From contig CM056876.1 of assembly GCA_029876055.1 (NCBI GenBank), positions 2,356,001 to 2,420,000 on the forward strand: 64,000 bases of DNA, given 5' to 3'. Positions 23,695-35,700 of this stretch are shown piece after piece. The DNA is from Madurella fahalii (taxonomy: Eukaryota > Ascomycota > Sordariomycetes > Sordariales). How positions within the stretch are numbered: the first letter of the stretch is position 1; every line of letters begins with the position of its first letter. Below the pieces are notes generated by a model that was given only the letters and a program-made list of their open reading frames with translations, searched no databases and was not told the DNA's origin. A program made the position numbers and the translations under genes.

Positions 23695-25885
23695 ATGTCC
23701 AACATTCAAGACTCGTGGGAGGATGACCCGTCTGCCCAGGACGAGAACCTGGCGCGCCAGGCGCAACAGCAGATGAACATTGGCGGCCAGCAGGCTCATG
23801 GAGGCTTCCGGCCCGGTGCTGCCTCTTTCCAGCCCACCGCGCAAACCTTTCAACCGGGCCAGTCTTATGGCGGCGGCGGCGGCTACGGCTACCAACAACC
23901 GTATTACGGCGGCCAGGGATATTACCCCCAGTACGGTGGCCAGCAGAACTTCGGCCAGTACGGCCAGCAAGGCTACGGGGGTGCCTACGGACAGCAGGGT
24001 TACAACCAGGGATACGGGCAGTGGCAGGGCTATCAGCAACAACAGCAACAACAGCAACAGCAGCAGCAATTCCAACCCCAACAAGCGCAGCCGGCGCAGC
24101 CGGCGCCTACCATCGCGAAGCGGCCTGACGCATCGGCGGCAGATGCACCAAAGCCCACTGTCACCAAAGAAGGCGGTGCAAAGGTTATGAGCATCGGCGG
24201 CGACCCCCCCAAGCCCAAGGCGAAGGTTCTGTCTATTGGTGCGACTGCCCCTGCCAAGGAGGAATCGAAGAAGGAAGACACAAAAAAGAACGAGGCAAAG
24301 AAAGAAGGAACGGCGGACGCAGCTGCCAAGGTGACGGCTGCTAAGGCGATTGACAAGACAGACGCAAAGGGATCCGGCAGTGGCAAGACTTCGCCTACTC
24401 CGTCTTCGGGCCGTTCTAGCCCGTCTCGCGGCGCTAAGGCCGCCGCGCGCGATGCTGACGCTGTAGAGAAGGAGCAGGCGGCCGACGTGGACGAAGAGAC
24501 GCTCAAGGAAATCTACGGCAAGGAACACGTCAACATCATCTTCATCGGCCACGTTGACGCCGGCAAGAGTACTCTTGGAGGCGCCATCCTCTACACCACG
24601 GGCATGGTCGACCAGAGAACGATGGACAAGTACAAAAGGGAGGCCAAGGAAATGGGCCGTGAGACTTGGTATCTCTCATGGGCACTCGACCTGACAAACG
24701 AGGAGCGTGCCAAGGGCAAAACCGTCGAGGTCGGCCGTGGTTACTTTGAGACGGAGAAGCGACGGTACAGTATCCTCGACGCACCCGGTCACAAGACATA
24801 TGTGCCGCACATGATTGGCGGCGCTTCCCAGGCCGACGTCGGTATCTTGGTTATCAGCGCGCGGAAGGGCGAGTACGAGACTGGCTTCGAGAAGGGTGGC
24901 CAGACCAGAGAACACGCCATGTTAGCCAAGACACAGGGCGTCAACAAGCTGGTCGTCGTCATCAATAAGATGGACGATCCTACCGTGAACTGGTCCAAGG
25001 AGCGTTACGTCGAGTGCACCACCAAGCTGCAGCAATTCCTGAAGGGCACGGGGTATAACATCAAGACCGACATCTTCTTCATGCCGATTGCCGCGCAACA
25101 GACGATGGGTATCAAGGACCGCGTGCCCAAGGACATATGCCCCTGGTATGACGGCCCGTCGCTCCTCGAGTACCTTGACAGCATGCAAGCGCTAGAGCGT
25201 AAGGTAAACGCGCCATTCATGATGGCGGTTGCCGGCAAGTACCGTGACATGGGCACCATGATCGAGGGCAAGATCGAGGCGGGTGTCATCAAGAAGGGTA
25301 TGAGCTTGGTCATGATGCCCAACAAGCAGAACGTCGAAGTCGCGGCGGCCTACGGCGAGACGGAAGATGAAGTGACCATCGCCCAGTGCGGCGACCAAGT
25401 CCGCCTCCGGCTCCGCGGCATCGAGGAAGAAGAAATCATGCCGGGCTTTGTCCTATGCTCGCCCAAGCGCCTGGTACACAACGTCTCGCAGTTCGAGGCA
25501 CAGATCCGCATTCTCGATCTCAAGAGCATCCTCACGGCTGGTTTCAACTGTGTGCTGCACGTTCATGCAGCCATTGAGGAGGTCACCTTCGCCGCGCTGC
25601 TCCATAAGCTGCAGAAGGGCACCAACAGGAAGAGCAAGGTGCCTCCATCACATGCAAAGAAGGGCGACAGCATCATTGCTATTCTGCAAGTGACAGGCGG
25701 CGCCGGGTCAGTGTGCGTCGAAAGGTTTGAGGATTACCCCCAAATGGGCCGCTTCACTCTGCGTGACCAAGTAAGTTACCGTTCCCGGTTGTGCCGTGTA
25801 CTGTACAACACCGCTAATGCATCTGTAGGGACAAACTATTGCAATTGGCAAGATCACCAGGCTCATTCAGGACGGTAGCTCTTAA
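23695..25885 (+). CDS. SUP35: Translation release factor eRF3 (Sup35)
   Basis: Predicted 710 aa in two exons, 23695-25770 and 25829-25885. The 58 bp intron splits RDQ/GQTIAIGKITRL with a GTAAGT donor. The start MSNIQDSWEDD is chosen because it opens the conserved N-domain, although the frame is open upstream. Residues ~40-135 form a Q/N/G/Y-rich prion-like region with YGQQGY-type repeats and a run of 12 Gln. A charged K/E-rich M domain follows. The GTPase motifs are GHVDAGKS at 285-292, DAPGH at 362-366 and NKMD at 424-427, followed by the EF1A-like beta barrels. eRF3 works with eRF1 in translation termination and links to mRNA decay via poly(A)-binding protein. The intron contains a TGTACTGTACA palindrome. 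Confidence 0.95.
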
Positions 25886-26731
25886 GGGATGACCAGTTGG
25901 TGGTATCCTCGCAGTTCCCGGCGTCGTCCCCTGTAAAATAGGGGGCAACCACGGAGTACGAGGTTGGGAAGAGGGTGCTTATATCTGTCATGAATTGTTA
26001 TTTAGTTTGATGATAGATTTGGCCCGTTTTGTTTGAGACGGGGAAAAGTCGTTTTGTCGCAGGAGCTCTGCATGTCAGGTCCGTCAGACCGAGCAATCCC
26101 CGTGGAAGCTGCCTCGGGTGTCAACAACCCGACGCCGAACTTCCCCGTCCCAGGCCCCCCCAAGCCTCTCTTGACGCCAGTCCAACGTGGCTGAACCCTG
26201 TGATGCACGGCCGGTCGTATCTCTGGGTCAACGCAAATCGGGAAGTGTGCTGCTGCTGACTGAGCCGAGCGGGTATTCGACTCCCACCTAGCCTGCGACA
26301 ATTCAGGCGGGGCAGAGGGAAGGCGGGGCAATCCGTCCGTCTTTAGCTAACCCGGAGTTGTCAACAATCAACAACTAAACCGAACGGTTAGTGGGCGAGT
26401 GACCGGGCATCACGGGCCGGTTCATTCGGGGCGCATCGGAGTGGAGCTAGCAGAAGTCATAGGTATGCTTTTACATACCCGCGTTAGATACATACAAGCC
26501 CATTCTACTTTCGCATGACTTCTCGCGTAGTGACGGAATTGGCAACACCACATCCAGTCCCGCCTAACAAATGAACCTCTGCAGTCAAATATAAACCGAG
26601 CCGGTACCAGCCTTACAGCATCTCATATTATTGTTTTTTTTTTTTTCTCCCGTTCTCCGCCTGGGAGACGAATACGACTCGACTCACAACAACAACAACA
26701 TATCAACCCCTCCTCATCACCAAGGCTCACC
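25886..26731. other. Intergenic: SUP35 3' flank and SDR promoter
   Basis: After the SUP35 stop come T-rich 3' sequence and no coding region. A TATA-like AAATATAAACC lies at 26587-26597, about 140 bp before the dehydrogenase ATG, with a T-run (about 12) and CT-rich sequence between them. Those are plausible core-promoter elements of the dehydrogenase. Confidence 0.45.
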
Positions 26732-27882
26732 ATGGCGACTAACCCCGCCGCACCGATCGACGTGGAAGGCCTCTTCTCCGTCAAGGGCCTCGTAGCCCTC
26801 ATCACAGGAGGCGGCACAGGTACGTGGCAATAACCAAAACACTCAACTCTAGACTCCATTTTGCCTCCGCTTCCTCATTATATAGTAATCACACGTACGC
26901 TAACATACCTTCTTTTTTTCTTTTTATTAAAAAAAAAGGCATCGGCCTGATGATAGCCCGCGCCCTGGCCTCGGCGGGGGCCGCGCGCGTCTACATCGTC
27001 GGGCGGCGCGTCGACGTGCTGCAGGCGGCGGCGGCGTCTATCAACCGGCCGTCGGTGGTGGTGCCGCTGTACTGCGACGCCACGTCCAAGGTCAGCCTGG
27101 AGAGCATCGCCTCGGTGGTCGAGACCGACGTCGGCTACCTCAACCTCCTCGTGTGCAACGCCGGCATCGGCGGCCCGCAGGTCAAGGCGCCCGTCCCCGG
27201 GGTGACCACGCTGGAGGAGTGGCGCGACTGCCAGATGGCGACCGACTTTGAGGAGTTCACCAACACCTTCCGGGTCAACGGGACCGGCGTGTGGTTCACG
27301 GCCATGGCGTTTTTGAAGTTGCTGGATGCCGGGAATAAGAGGAGGGCAGCGGCGGGTGCGGAAGGCGTGAGTAGCCAGGTCGTGGTGACGAGCAGTATTG
27401 CTGCCTTTAACAAGATGGCTCCTGGGGGGTGGGCATACGGGGCGAGCAAGGCGGCCGCGACACATATTGCCAAGATGTTGAGCGTGGTGTTGCCGACATG
27501 GGGGATCAGGGCCAATTGTCTCTGCCCTGGGCGTAAGTGGTCCTCCTTCTTCTTTTCCTATTTTTTTTTTTTCCGTTATTTATCTATTTATTATTTCTCC
27601 TTCTCCGCTTCATCGAGCGGTGGGTCGAATATTAATCGCGAGGTATCAGTGTTTCCCAGTGAGATGGCTGCTCCTATTGTCGAGGCGGCAGGCGGCTCCA
27701 TGACGGGTGGCGGTACTATCCCAGTGGACAAGAGCGTCGTCCCTGCAGGTCGGATGGGAGATGACGTCGACATGGCCGGCCAGATTTTGTATCTTGCCTC
27801 GAGGGCGGGCGCCTACCTGAATGGGAACACAATTGTTGTCGATGGAGGGCGGTTAGGGACATTCCCAAGCACGGGGTATTGA
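26732..27882 (+). CDS. Short-chain dehydrogenase/reductase (SDR), Rossmann fold
   Basis: Predicted 304 aa in three exons: 26732-26819, 26939-27532 and 27650-27882. Intron 1 (119 bp) interrupts the cofactor motif, TGGGTG/IG. Intron 2 (117 bp, GTAAGT with a long T tract and ATCAG acceptor) joins NCLCPG to LFPSEMAAP. Classical SDR features are present: TGGGTGIG near residue 25-32, NAGIGG, the catalytic Ser in VVTSSIAAF, Tyr-x3-Lys in YGASKAA, and the C-terminal NGNTIVVDGG. This order is that of NAD(P)-dependent classical SDRs, close to fungal proteins annotated as short-chain dehydrogenase or RhlG-like reductase. The substrate cannot be read from sequence. The gene stands alone, with a TATA-like box upstream. 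Confidence 0.86.
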
Positions 27883-28189
27883 TGATTAAGAGAGGGTATA
27901 GTTTGTGTATGTACATAGGTGATGGCTGCCAAGATGCCGTACAAGGTTCTCTGTGGAGAAGTCTAAATCTGTATCGGTATGAGCGGCTCATAAAATTACG
28001 ATTAGCGACCTGAGATGACTGGCTTTCGAAGCCGGTCTCATACAACTGTAGTGACCACGAGAGAAATGAATGGTTCTACTGGTCGCGGAGTAATAGCCAC
28101 CTCTCCGGGCTGTAGACTCGTCTTACCATCCGGACCCCGGCACACGTCAGACAAGGCCAATAACACCGAGTATGATGACAATGAGGAAA

Positions 28190-28230
28190 GACACACACAC
28201 ACACACACAAAGAAAAAAAAAGGGGGGGGG
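28190..28230. repeat. (AC)n microsatellite plus A and G homopolymers
   Basis: About nine AC units are followed within a few bases by a run of A and then a run of G. This is simple-sequence DNA likely to vary in length between strains. No coding overlap is seen. Confidence 0.8.
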
Positions 28231-29729
28231 GAGGTGAGAAGGCGGCGAAGACCACAACAATAACCGGGTTACAGAATTTGAGAATAGATGCGTGATTACA
28301 GTGTGAAAGACAGTTACTAGGGAAACCTGCTATGGCTCCTGAATGAAGCATATCGTACATTGGTTTGGCTAAGAATTGAGATGCTTTTCAGAAGCCTGTG
28401 CCCTCGAGTCACCAGGTCTTGCCCCGGAGCCGTTGAAAGCCTGTGCTGTGCTAAATTCGAAGCAAACCTGGAACAGAGCCAGGGTCCATGGGCCCTCTCA
28501 CGCCGGCCAATCATGACGTCACTCTTAAGCTGTGAAACACCGGTTCCAGTGCGGGCCAATGCTGGTCATGTTGAGATGGGACCGGAGTCGGGACCCGCAT
28601 TCGTCGAGGAAAACACAATGGGGTCAACAATTCGAAGAGCCACACTCAACCGTCCCGCGGCGGTTGCCGATACCCCTGATTGAAGGTTACCTCCGCGGCG
28701 CTCGCGAGGAAATAATGGGCTTATCTGCTTATCGATAAAGCCGAAACCGCGAAAGCAGCGACCCCCGCAAGGTTGTCAAGGGTAGCTCTCGGGAACGCTG
28801 CTGGGAATGGGATCAGACCCACTTTGGGCGACGGCGTGTAAGTCGGGGTGCAGGAGTGGAGCTCGAGTTCACAAGACAATATCGCATGAAAGTGTCATGA
28901 ACCCCTATATCCGATAACCTGGAAAACGAACCTTATTCTTTTACGGAAACATCCAGTACGGTTACTTGGCCAGGAACGAGCTCTCCAAAATTGTGCTTCA
29001 GCTCTCGTGATGGTGGGGTAATTAATGTTTGCTGCGGTGTCCCTGCCGACGGTGGAAGACTAGCCTAGGACCGAAAGTCACAAGTTCGCATGAAGTTTAA
29101 GGGTGTGCGGGAAGTGGCTTGCAGTGATCTCCAGAATGTCACTCCCTGGCGGATCTGGGTTGGTTGAGTTCAACGAGGAAGAGGGGTAAAGCCGGCAAGA
29201 ACAGGAATCTGCTCCCCCTCCTTGCCTGCCGCTGGGCAGCCCGCCCTCCCATTCATTTACTCACCCACCCTCTCTTCCAGGGCAGCCAGTCCCAAAGATG
29301 TGGCGTGTGGCCTGAAGTCGCGTTTGGCATTTGATTGAACACATGTATCTGTCGGAGCTGTGACATGACGGGGTTTAGAGTATCCTTTGGAGACTACAAC
29401 AGGTCTCCCTTACCAGACAGCGATCGAGGTGACGGGCTACCTCTTGAGTAATCCCATATGGCTGCATCCGGAGACAACATAAATACCGAGAAATATCCAC
29501 GACCCCGCTCTCGAGCCATATGTATGCAGCGCATTCAACCAGCCGTGGAAGAAGGTTCCGGTCAGTAGGCGAGATACAGCGCGGGGACATGACAGACTGG
29601 GCAAGCACAAAGCACGCTCGCTTCGGCTACAAACGCTGCGAGGACTCAACAAAATGCGGACATTCACGGGGTTTGGTATATCGCAGCACTGCAAAAGTCT
29701 GCACTTTGACATGGTGCGAAGAAGGAGAG

Positions 29730-29756
29730 GGGGGGGGGGGGGGGGTGGCCGGCGCG
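29730..29756. repeat. Long G homopolymer
   Basis: An unbroken run of about 17-18 G follows GAAGGAGA. It is a simple repeat prone to slippage and sequencing error. It is not in a supported gene. Confidence 0.75.
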
Positions 29757-30948
29757 TGGGATGGACGGTACGCTTCCGTTGTGGTGGCCTGGAAGGTACT
29801 GTACTGCGTGTCCGGGTGTACAGTACACACACGGATGCAATGAGTTGTATGTATGTACCGAGTCACCCCTCACATCTAGGCACGAGACGAACGGCCATCT
29901 GCAGCGGGCTATTTGCCATAAATACACCGGCGGGAGGTAATCGCTTGACGCCGCCAGAGTTAAACCTGACCTCGGCCCCTCCTCTGTCCTGGTCCCCTTC
30001 TTCCCCTCAACACCTCCTTGTCCTCCCGGGCACTAGTCTCCAAGGTGCTCGCCGTCCCATTGCTGCATTTTCCAAACAATAGAACGTCTTACCGGCTCGT
30101 CTTCCTTTCCGCCGTCATCCACAGCTGCTTTATCGCGGCATCCCGGCAATCTCATCTAGAGTCCGTCCAGCCGAGCAACTTGGAGCACGCGACCCCGCTC
30201 TAGCTCCCCCCAGCACTGGGCGACAGCGATAAGCCACCGCACGTCCGAATCGGACCAGCTACTTCCCCAACGGTCAATCGAATCTGCTTTTCGCATACAT
30301 AAGTCGCTATTGAGAGCGCGTCGGGGCTTGCGACCGGAGTGGGACTGTGCTTTATCTTGTTGGTAGGTTTTACTGGCTCTACTGGGTTTGAATATGACCA
30401 TGGCGCCGGATGGGCTTGCCGTTCCCCATTCCCGCAACCCCAAGCTGGGAGGGCCCCACAGATGCCGCCTGCTGCCGAAGCCGCTCCCTAGCGATCCAAA
30501 TCATCCCGCCGCATGCAGCCGGGGCACCTTCGTTTTCCGAGGGACCCATCCCTGTGCCCAACAACTCCAATTCCAGATGCCCGCTTCTAACTTCGGCTTG
30601 CCGACCAATACCGGAGATCCCTCTTGGCGTCGTCAGCAAGCCATGGACCCTGCCAACGCTTTTGGGACCCTGGACTTCCTGACGGCATCGACGTCGGCTG
30701 GTTCTCCGGTCTCAGTTGTTGGCATTCTGTGGTCCTTTTGCCCAGCGATAACACCTGCATTGAGAAAAGGCCGATCCTAAGAGCGAGAAGCGGCTAACAC
30801 GTCTCTCGCGACTTTACAGGTGGCTATATCCGACGTGTCGCGGATTCGCCGTGTACAAAAAGTTGGCGAGCTTTGCGAGCAGGGACCGAGTGGTCAGCAA
30901 ACTCCTTTCATTGTCATCGTCCAATCCTCCCCGAGTCTTTTTTTTGTC

Positions 30949-32027
30949 ATGTCCAACACAGTCAAGCAGGCGGCTGAAGCAGCACGGTCCAGGGGATCTG
31001 AAGTCATGGGCACGGCTAAGAGCGACAGCGTCGCCGTCGCCAATGACTTCCTCCACACACCATTCATGCGGGCCGCCCTGCCCTTCATCAACGGCGGTCT
31101 CAGCGGCATGGTCGCCACCACGGTGATCCAACCCGTCGACATGATCAAGGTCCGCATCCAGCTCGCGGGCGAGGGCAAAGCCGGCGGACCGAAACCGACA
31201 CCTCTCTCCGTCACCCGCGAGATCCTGGCCAGCGGCAAGGCGCTCGATCTGTACACGGGCCTGTCGGCCGGCCTGCTCCGGCAAGCTGTGTACACGACAG
31301 CACGCCTCGGCTTCTTCGACACGTTTATGGCAAGCCTGACAACCCGGGCCAAGAGCAAGGGGACATCGGTGGGCTTCGCCGAGCGGGCGTCGGCGGGCCT
31401 CGCGGCGGGCGGCCTCGCAGCCATGATCGGCAACCCGGCAGACCTGGCGCTGATCCGTATGCAGAGCGACGGGCTCAAGCCGGTGGCGGAGCGTAAGAAC
31501 TACAAGTCAGTCATTGATGCGCTCAGTTCCATCGCCAAGAGCGAGGGCGTCGGGGCGCTGTGGGCCGGAGCGGCGCCGACGGTGGTCCGGGCCATGGCGC
31601 TCAACTTTGGACAGCTGGCCTTCTTCAGCGAGGCCAAGGCGCAGCTCAAGACGAGGACGACCTGGTCGACCAACGCGCAGACGCTCAGCGCGAGCGCCAT
31701 CGCCGGCTTCTTCGCATCCTTCTTCTCGCTGCCGTTTGACTTTGTCAAGACGCGCCTGCAGAAACAACAGAAGGGGCCCGACGGGAAGCTCCCGTACTCG
31801 GGTATGGCCGACTGCTTCGCAAAGGTGGCCAAGCAGGAAGGGCTGATGCGCTTCTACCGCGGGTTTGGCACGTACTATGTCCGCATCGCACCGCATGCGT
31901 AAGCTCTATCCTTTAGCCCCTTCGTATAGTCCGAAGTTTGATTCGTTCGGGTGCTAACAAGTATCGCTTTCTCGGCAGCATGGTGACGTTGATCGTCGCA
32001 GACTATCTTGGCTGGCTCACCAAGTAG
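30949..32027 (+). CDS. Mitochondrial carrier, 2-oxoglutarate/malate type
   Basis: Predicted 332 aa in two exons, 30949-31898 and 31979-32027. The 80 bp intron has a GCTAAC branch site near 31952 and joins IAPHA to MVTLIVADYLGWLTK. The start at 30949 (MSNTVKQAAEAA) is preferred because family members begin just before the first repeat; the frame is open to 30820. The three carrier repeats show PVDMIKVRIQ, PADLALIRMQ and PFDFVKTRLQ, with six expected membrane helices (for example INGGLSGMVATTVIQP). The second repeat has the OGC-like PADLALIRMQ rather than PxDxxKxR. By family it exchanges 2-oxoglutarate for malate or related dicarboxylates across the inner mitochondrial membrane; dicarboxylate carrier is the alternative. 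A 5' UTR intron ending near 30819 is likely. Confidence 0.87.
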
Positions 32028-32715
32028 ACAGAATGTTTGCTTTCTCGGGCTGCATGGAGGGGGTTCTTTTGTGTTTCCTGGTGTTGGGGCTTCTCTTATT
32101 TTTGGATCCAATATACTCTTCGTTCTGGCGGATGACGGTTAGTATCGTTTGTATACCATGGGCCTTGCGAGACAAGGCAGTATATAGCCTAGCAATGCTG
32201 ATGAGTCTCGGCGGTTTGCTTTCCATCTTCTCCAACCATCCCCCGAAATGTGAGTGATTATTGGTAACGAATACGGAAGAAAGGAAAAGAAAAAGAAAAG
32301 AAAAGAAAAGCTCATTCCTAACGCATTACATCATGGTTCATAAACATGTGAAATATTACCAAGGTGTTCGGACTCGCTCCATCTAACCACAGCTTAATCC
32401 ACTGGACTGTTAACAACCGACTGTTGACCTGGCTGTCCTGAATTTTGGTGCCAGCGTTGGGGTTGGAGCAGGGCGGTTGGTCTGTGCAGAGGAACGGTTA
32501 ATTTTCGGCTGATCCACATTTAGCAGCTCTTGGTTTCCAATGTCCCGGGGGCCAAGGCTGGGCTGATGAGAAACCCAGACCCATGAATTGACGACTGCAG
32601 GGGTGGACTCCAAAACATCCCGCACCGATTTTGGTCCCAACACTTGTGAATTCCAGCTGTTTTGGACAACTTTTATATTCCCGGCATCTCTTGAAAATGT
32701 GCTTAGGGGCTAGCC
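32028..32715. other. Intergenic: carrier 3' flank and PAN2 promoter
   Basis: The carrier 3' UTR is T-rich. A purine tract of AAAAG units lies at about 32278-32310. Nothing coding is seen before the PAN2 ATG. Confidence 0.4.
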
Positions 32716-35700
32716 ATGGATGCGGACTGGGACGAGGCAAGTGATTATTTCCCAATTGAGACCCTTCCAGGAGATGATCGCGGTCGCGTCGAGCGTGCGG
32801 GTGCTGTGGGCGCTCTGGGATGTCGCAGTGCCCCGCGATGCTGCCCGGGACCTCTTTATTTGCGCTTCCAACTCGCGGGGGATTTTTCATTCAGCATTCT
32901 ACCGATAAACCCCGATTGCAGAGTACAACTTGGCTGACCGTGTTGCAACACCGTCGAGCAGGTCACCCGCATCGCCTTCCCGGCGCCCGGCGCCAATGAC
33001 TACATCAGACCTGCCACCGCTTTAGCCTTCGACACCATCGCTGAGCTTCTATGGGTGGGCAGCGACCGCGTATGTTCCCACGTGAACCCGCCCCTCAATA
33101 CTCTACTCAGGCCGGTTGCTGACAGCTCCAGGGCCGTGTGGTGTCGCTCTACGCCCGCGATCTTCAACGGTACACTGCCTTCAAAATCCAACCGCCTTCC
33201 GAAGGCCCCGTCCGCCAATTTCTCTTCCATGATAAAGGCGTTATCGCTCTCGGCACTCGGAGCATCCACATGGCGATGCGACGGGGGCCGGCTCTATGGA
33301 ATATCAGGCATGAGGACATGAAGGACTTGCGGTGCATGAGTTTCACCTCCAAGGGCGCCTCCGAGATTGTCGTCGCCGGTTGGCAAGATACCATGTTCGT
33401 GATCGATGTGGTCAAGGGGGAGATCGTCAAGCAGGTGGGTTCTCCCCCCGGCACACTGCATGAACTGTCGCTTACGCCGGAACAAAGGTTGCCACGGAGC
33501 ACCACTACACTATTATGAAGAAAAGCAAGTATATATGCGCCGCCACGCGGACAGGTTGCGTCAACCTTCTCGACTCCGTCTCTTTCAAGGTCGTTCGGAG
33601 TTGGCAGGCGCACGCCTCGTACATCAACGACATGGACGCTCAGAACGACTTTATTGTTACCTGTGGAGGCTCCCTCAAGCAGACGGCAGCCCAGGCCTAT
33701 ATGCTCGATCCATACGTCAACGTCTTCGATCTCAAAAACATGACCTCGATGAAGCCCATGCCCTTTCCGCCCCTGGCGGCTCACGTTAGGTTGCACCCGA
33801 GGATGTTAACCACCAGCATTGTGACATCCCAGCAAGGCCAGATGCACGTTGTGGATATCATGAACCCTAACACGAGCAATGTCCGCTACGCGAATATTTT
33901 ATCCTTCATCAACCTGTTCGAGATTGCGCCCTCGGGGGAGGCGCTTGTCATCGCCGACACCGACTGCAACATTCACCTCTGGGGATCACCGTCGAAGATC
34001 CACTTCACGGACATGGCTCTACCGGTTGAAATGCCAGAGGCCGAGGAGCCCCCACCAGTACTCGACTGGTCGCCCGATACGTAAGGTTCACACCCTCTGG
34101 CAGGCAACAAACTTGATCACTAACTTTTATCGCCAGGCCTTTGAGCTCGGTCGGCATGCCCTACTACCGTGAACCATTGTTCTCGGCCTGGCCGGCCGAT
34201 ATCATATCCGACGTTGGGGCACCGCCGTTACTGCTCGATCCGTCATTTCTCGCTACCCTTAAGCAGGTCGATGGGTTTCTATACGGCCGGAATACCCGGG
34301 GTCTGCGTCGTAACCAGGTAGAAGATACTCGGGCTACCGCCAAGTCATCCAGCGCCATGCAAGCGCCAAAGTTCCTGAGTGAAAAGGCGCGCGAACTGGT
34401 CATGTCTTCTGGGCACGACTCTCCCTCTGACGCTAAGACGGATCAAGCACTCGACTCGTCACCAAACGAGCTTGAAAGCCTGAAGCCGGAGGCGCCGCCC
34501 ATGTATCGAAACCTGGAGATCAAGTATAGCAAGTTTGGCGTTGATGACTTCGACTTTGGGTATGCTTCGTCCCCAGTAAACTTATGGGCTCACGATCGAG
34601 ACGAGGCTAACTAGTTCGCTCGTAGCTATTACAACAAGACGCGGTATGCAGGCCTAGAGAACCACATCGCGAATTCCTACGCGAATTCACTTCTGCAGCT
34701 TATGCACTATACCCCGCTTCTACGGAACATTGCGCTTCAGCACGCTGCGACAGCCTGCTCGAGTGATCTTTGTTTGTTGTGCGAGTTGGGCTTCGTTTTC
34801 GACATGTTGCAAAAGGCCGAAGGCGCTACGTGTCAGGCGACCAATATGCTCAAGGCTTTGAGTAGTACCCCTCAAGGTTCGTTGATAGCACCTCGATCTG
34901 TTCGGCGGGATGCAAAGCTTGGCTAACAGTGCGCAGCGGCTCCTTTGGGTTTGCTTGAAGAGGAAACCCATGTGCCGTCGTTGTCAACGATGGTTCAGGG
35001 GCTGAGCAGATTTCTTTTCGACCGGATCAACCACGAGTACCGGAGCATATCACCAGCGTCGACCGCTCTGGAGCAGACACTTTTCAACCTCCCGCAGCCC
35101 CCGAATCCGGACGACTTAGTGTCGAGAGTCCTTGCCACGTCAGCCGTGGTTACCATCAAGTGCATCAACTGTAGGAGCGAGACGACGCGCCCTGGTACCG
35201 CATATGTCAATGACCTGATGTATCCTGTGACGAAGGCACCAGGTAGGGGTGGCAGGGCACCCAGGACGACGTTTTCTCAGGTGCTGAAGATGGGAGTGGA
35301 AAGAGAGACTTCGTCCAAAGGGTGGTGCAGCAGATGTCAGCGATACCAGAACCTACAGATGCGCAAGACCATCCACGGGGTCCCAGCGGTGCTTACTGTC
35401 AACACATCGATATCTACACCGGATCATCGCCGACTCTGGGCGACACCCGGCTGGCTACCCGAGGAGATTGGGATCATAGTGGACCAAGGGCAGTTCTTTT
35501 GTTTCGAAGGTGAAGATTTGAAGCTGCATCTCCAGCGGGGAATTCATAACATCACGGTTTACTCGCTGATCGGGATGGTGGTCAATATCGAGAGCAGCGG
35601 GCCTCAGAAGCCGCATCTAGTGAGCATGGTTAATGGTAAAGTTCTAGCGGGTTGTCCCTGGGCGGATGGAGATACTAACGGCCCGCTAGTTGCACATGCA

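Larger units (their letters stand above)
27883..30948. other. 3 kb gene-poor stretch with simple repeats
   Basis: No frame here shows a domain or convincing exon pattern. Visible features are an (AC)n microsatellite with flanking A and G runs near 28190-28230, a G-run near 29737-29754, GTAC palindromes at 29796-29827, and the 5' flank of the carrier gene. A 130-codon frame at 30388-30780 is not recognisable. A CTAAC branch-like site and a TTTACAG acceptor near 30796-30819 suggest a 5' UTR intron of the downstream carrier. Confidence 0.45.

Noticed and set aside
23683..24552. 289-codon minus-strand frame opposite SUP35
   Set aside because: Leu/Arg-rich low complexity produced by antisense of Gln/Lys/Ala-rich coding; no domain.
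26240..26300. tRNA-like arm (GGGTATTCGACTCCC)
   Set aside because: No matching acceptor stem, D-arm or anticodon arm could be folded around it; the loop lacks the GG-TTCRA pattern.
30388..30780. 130-codon frame upstream of the mitochondrial carrier
   Set aside because: No domain; it probably lies in the promoter/5' leader, near a likely 5' UTR intron.
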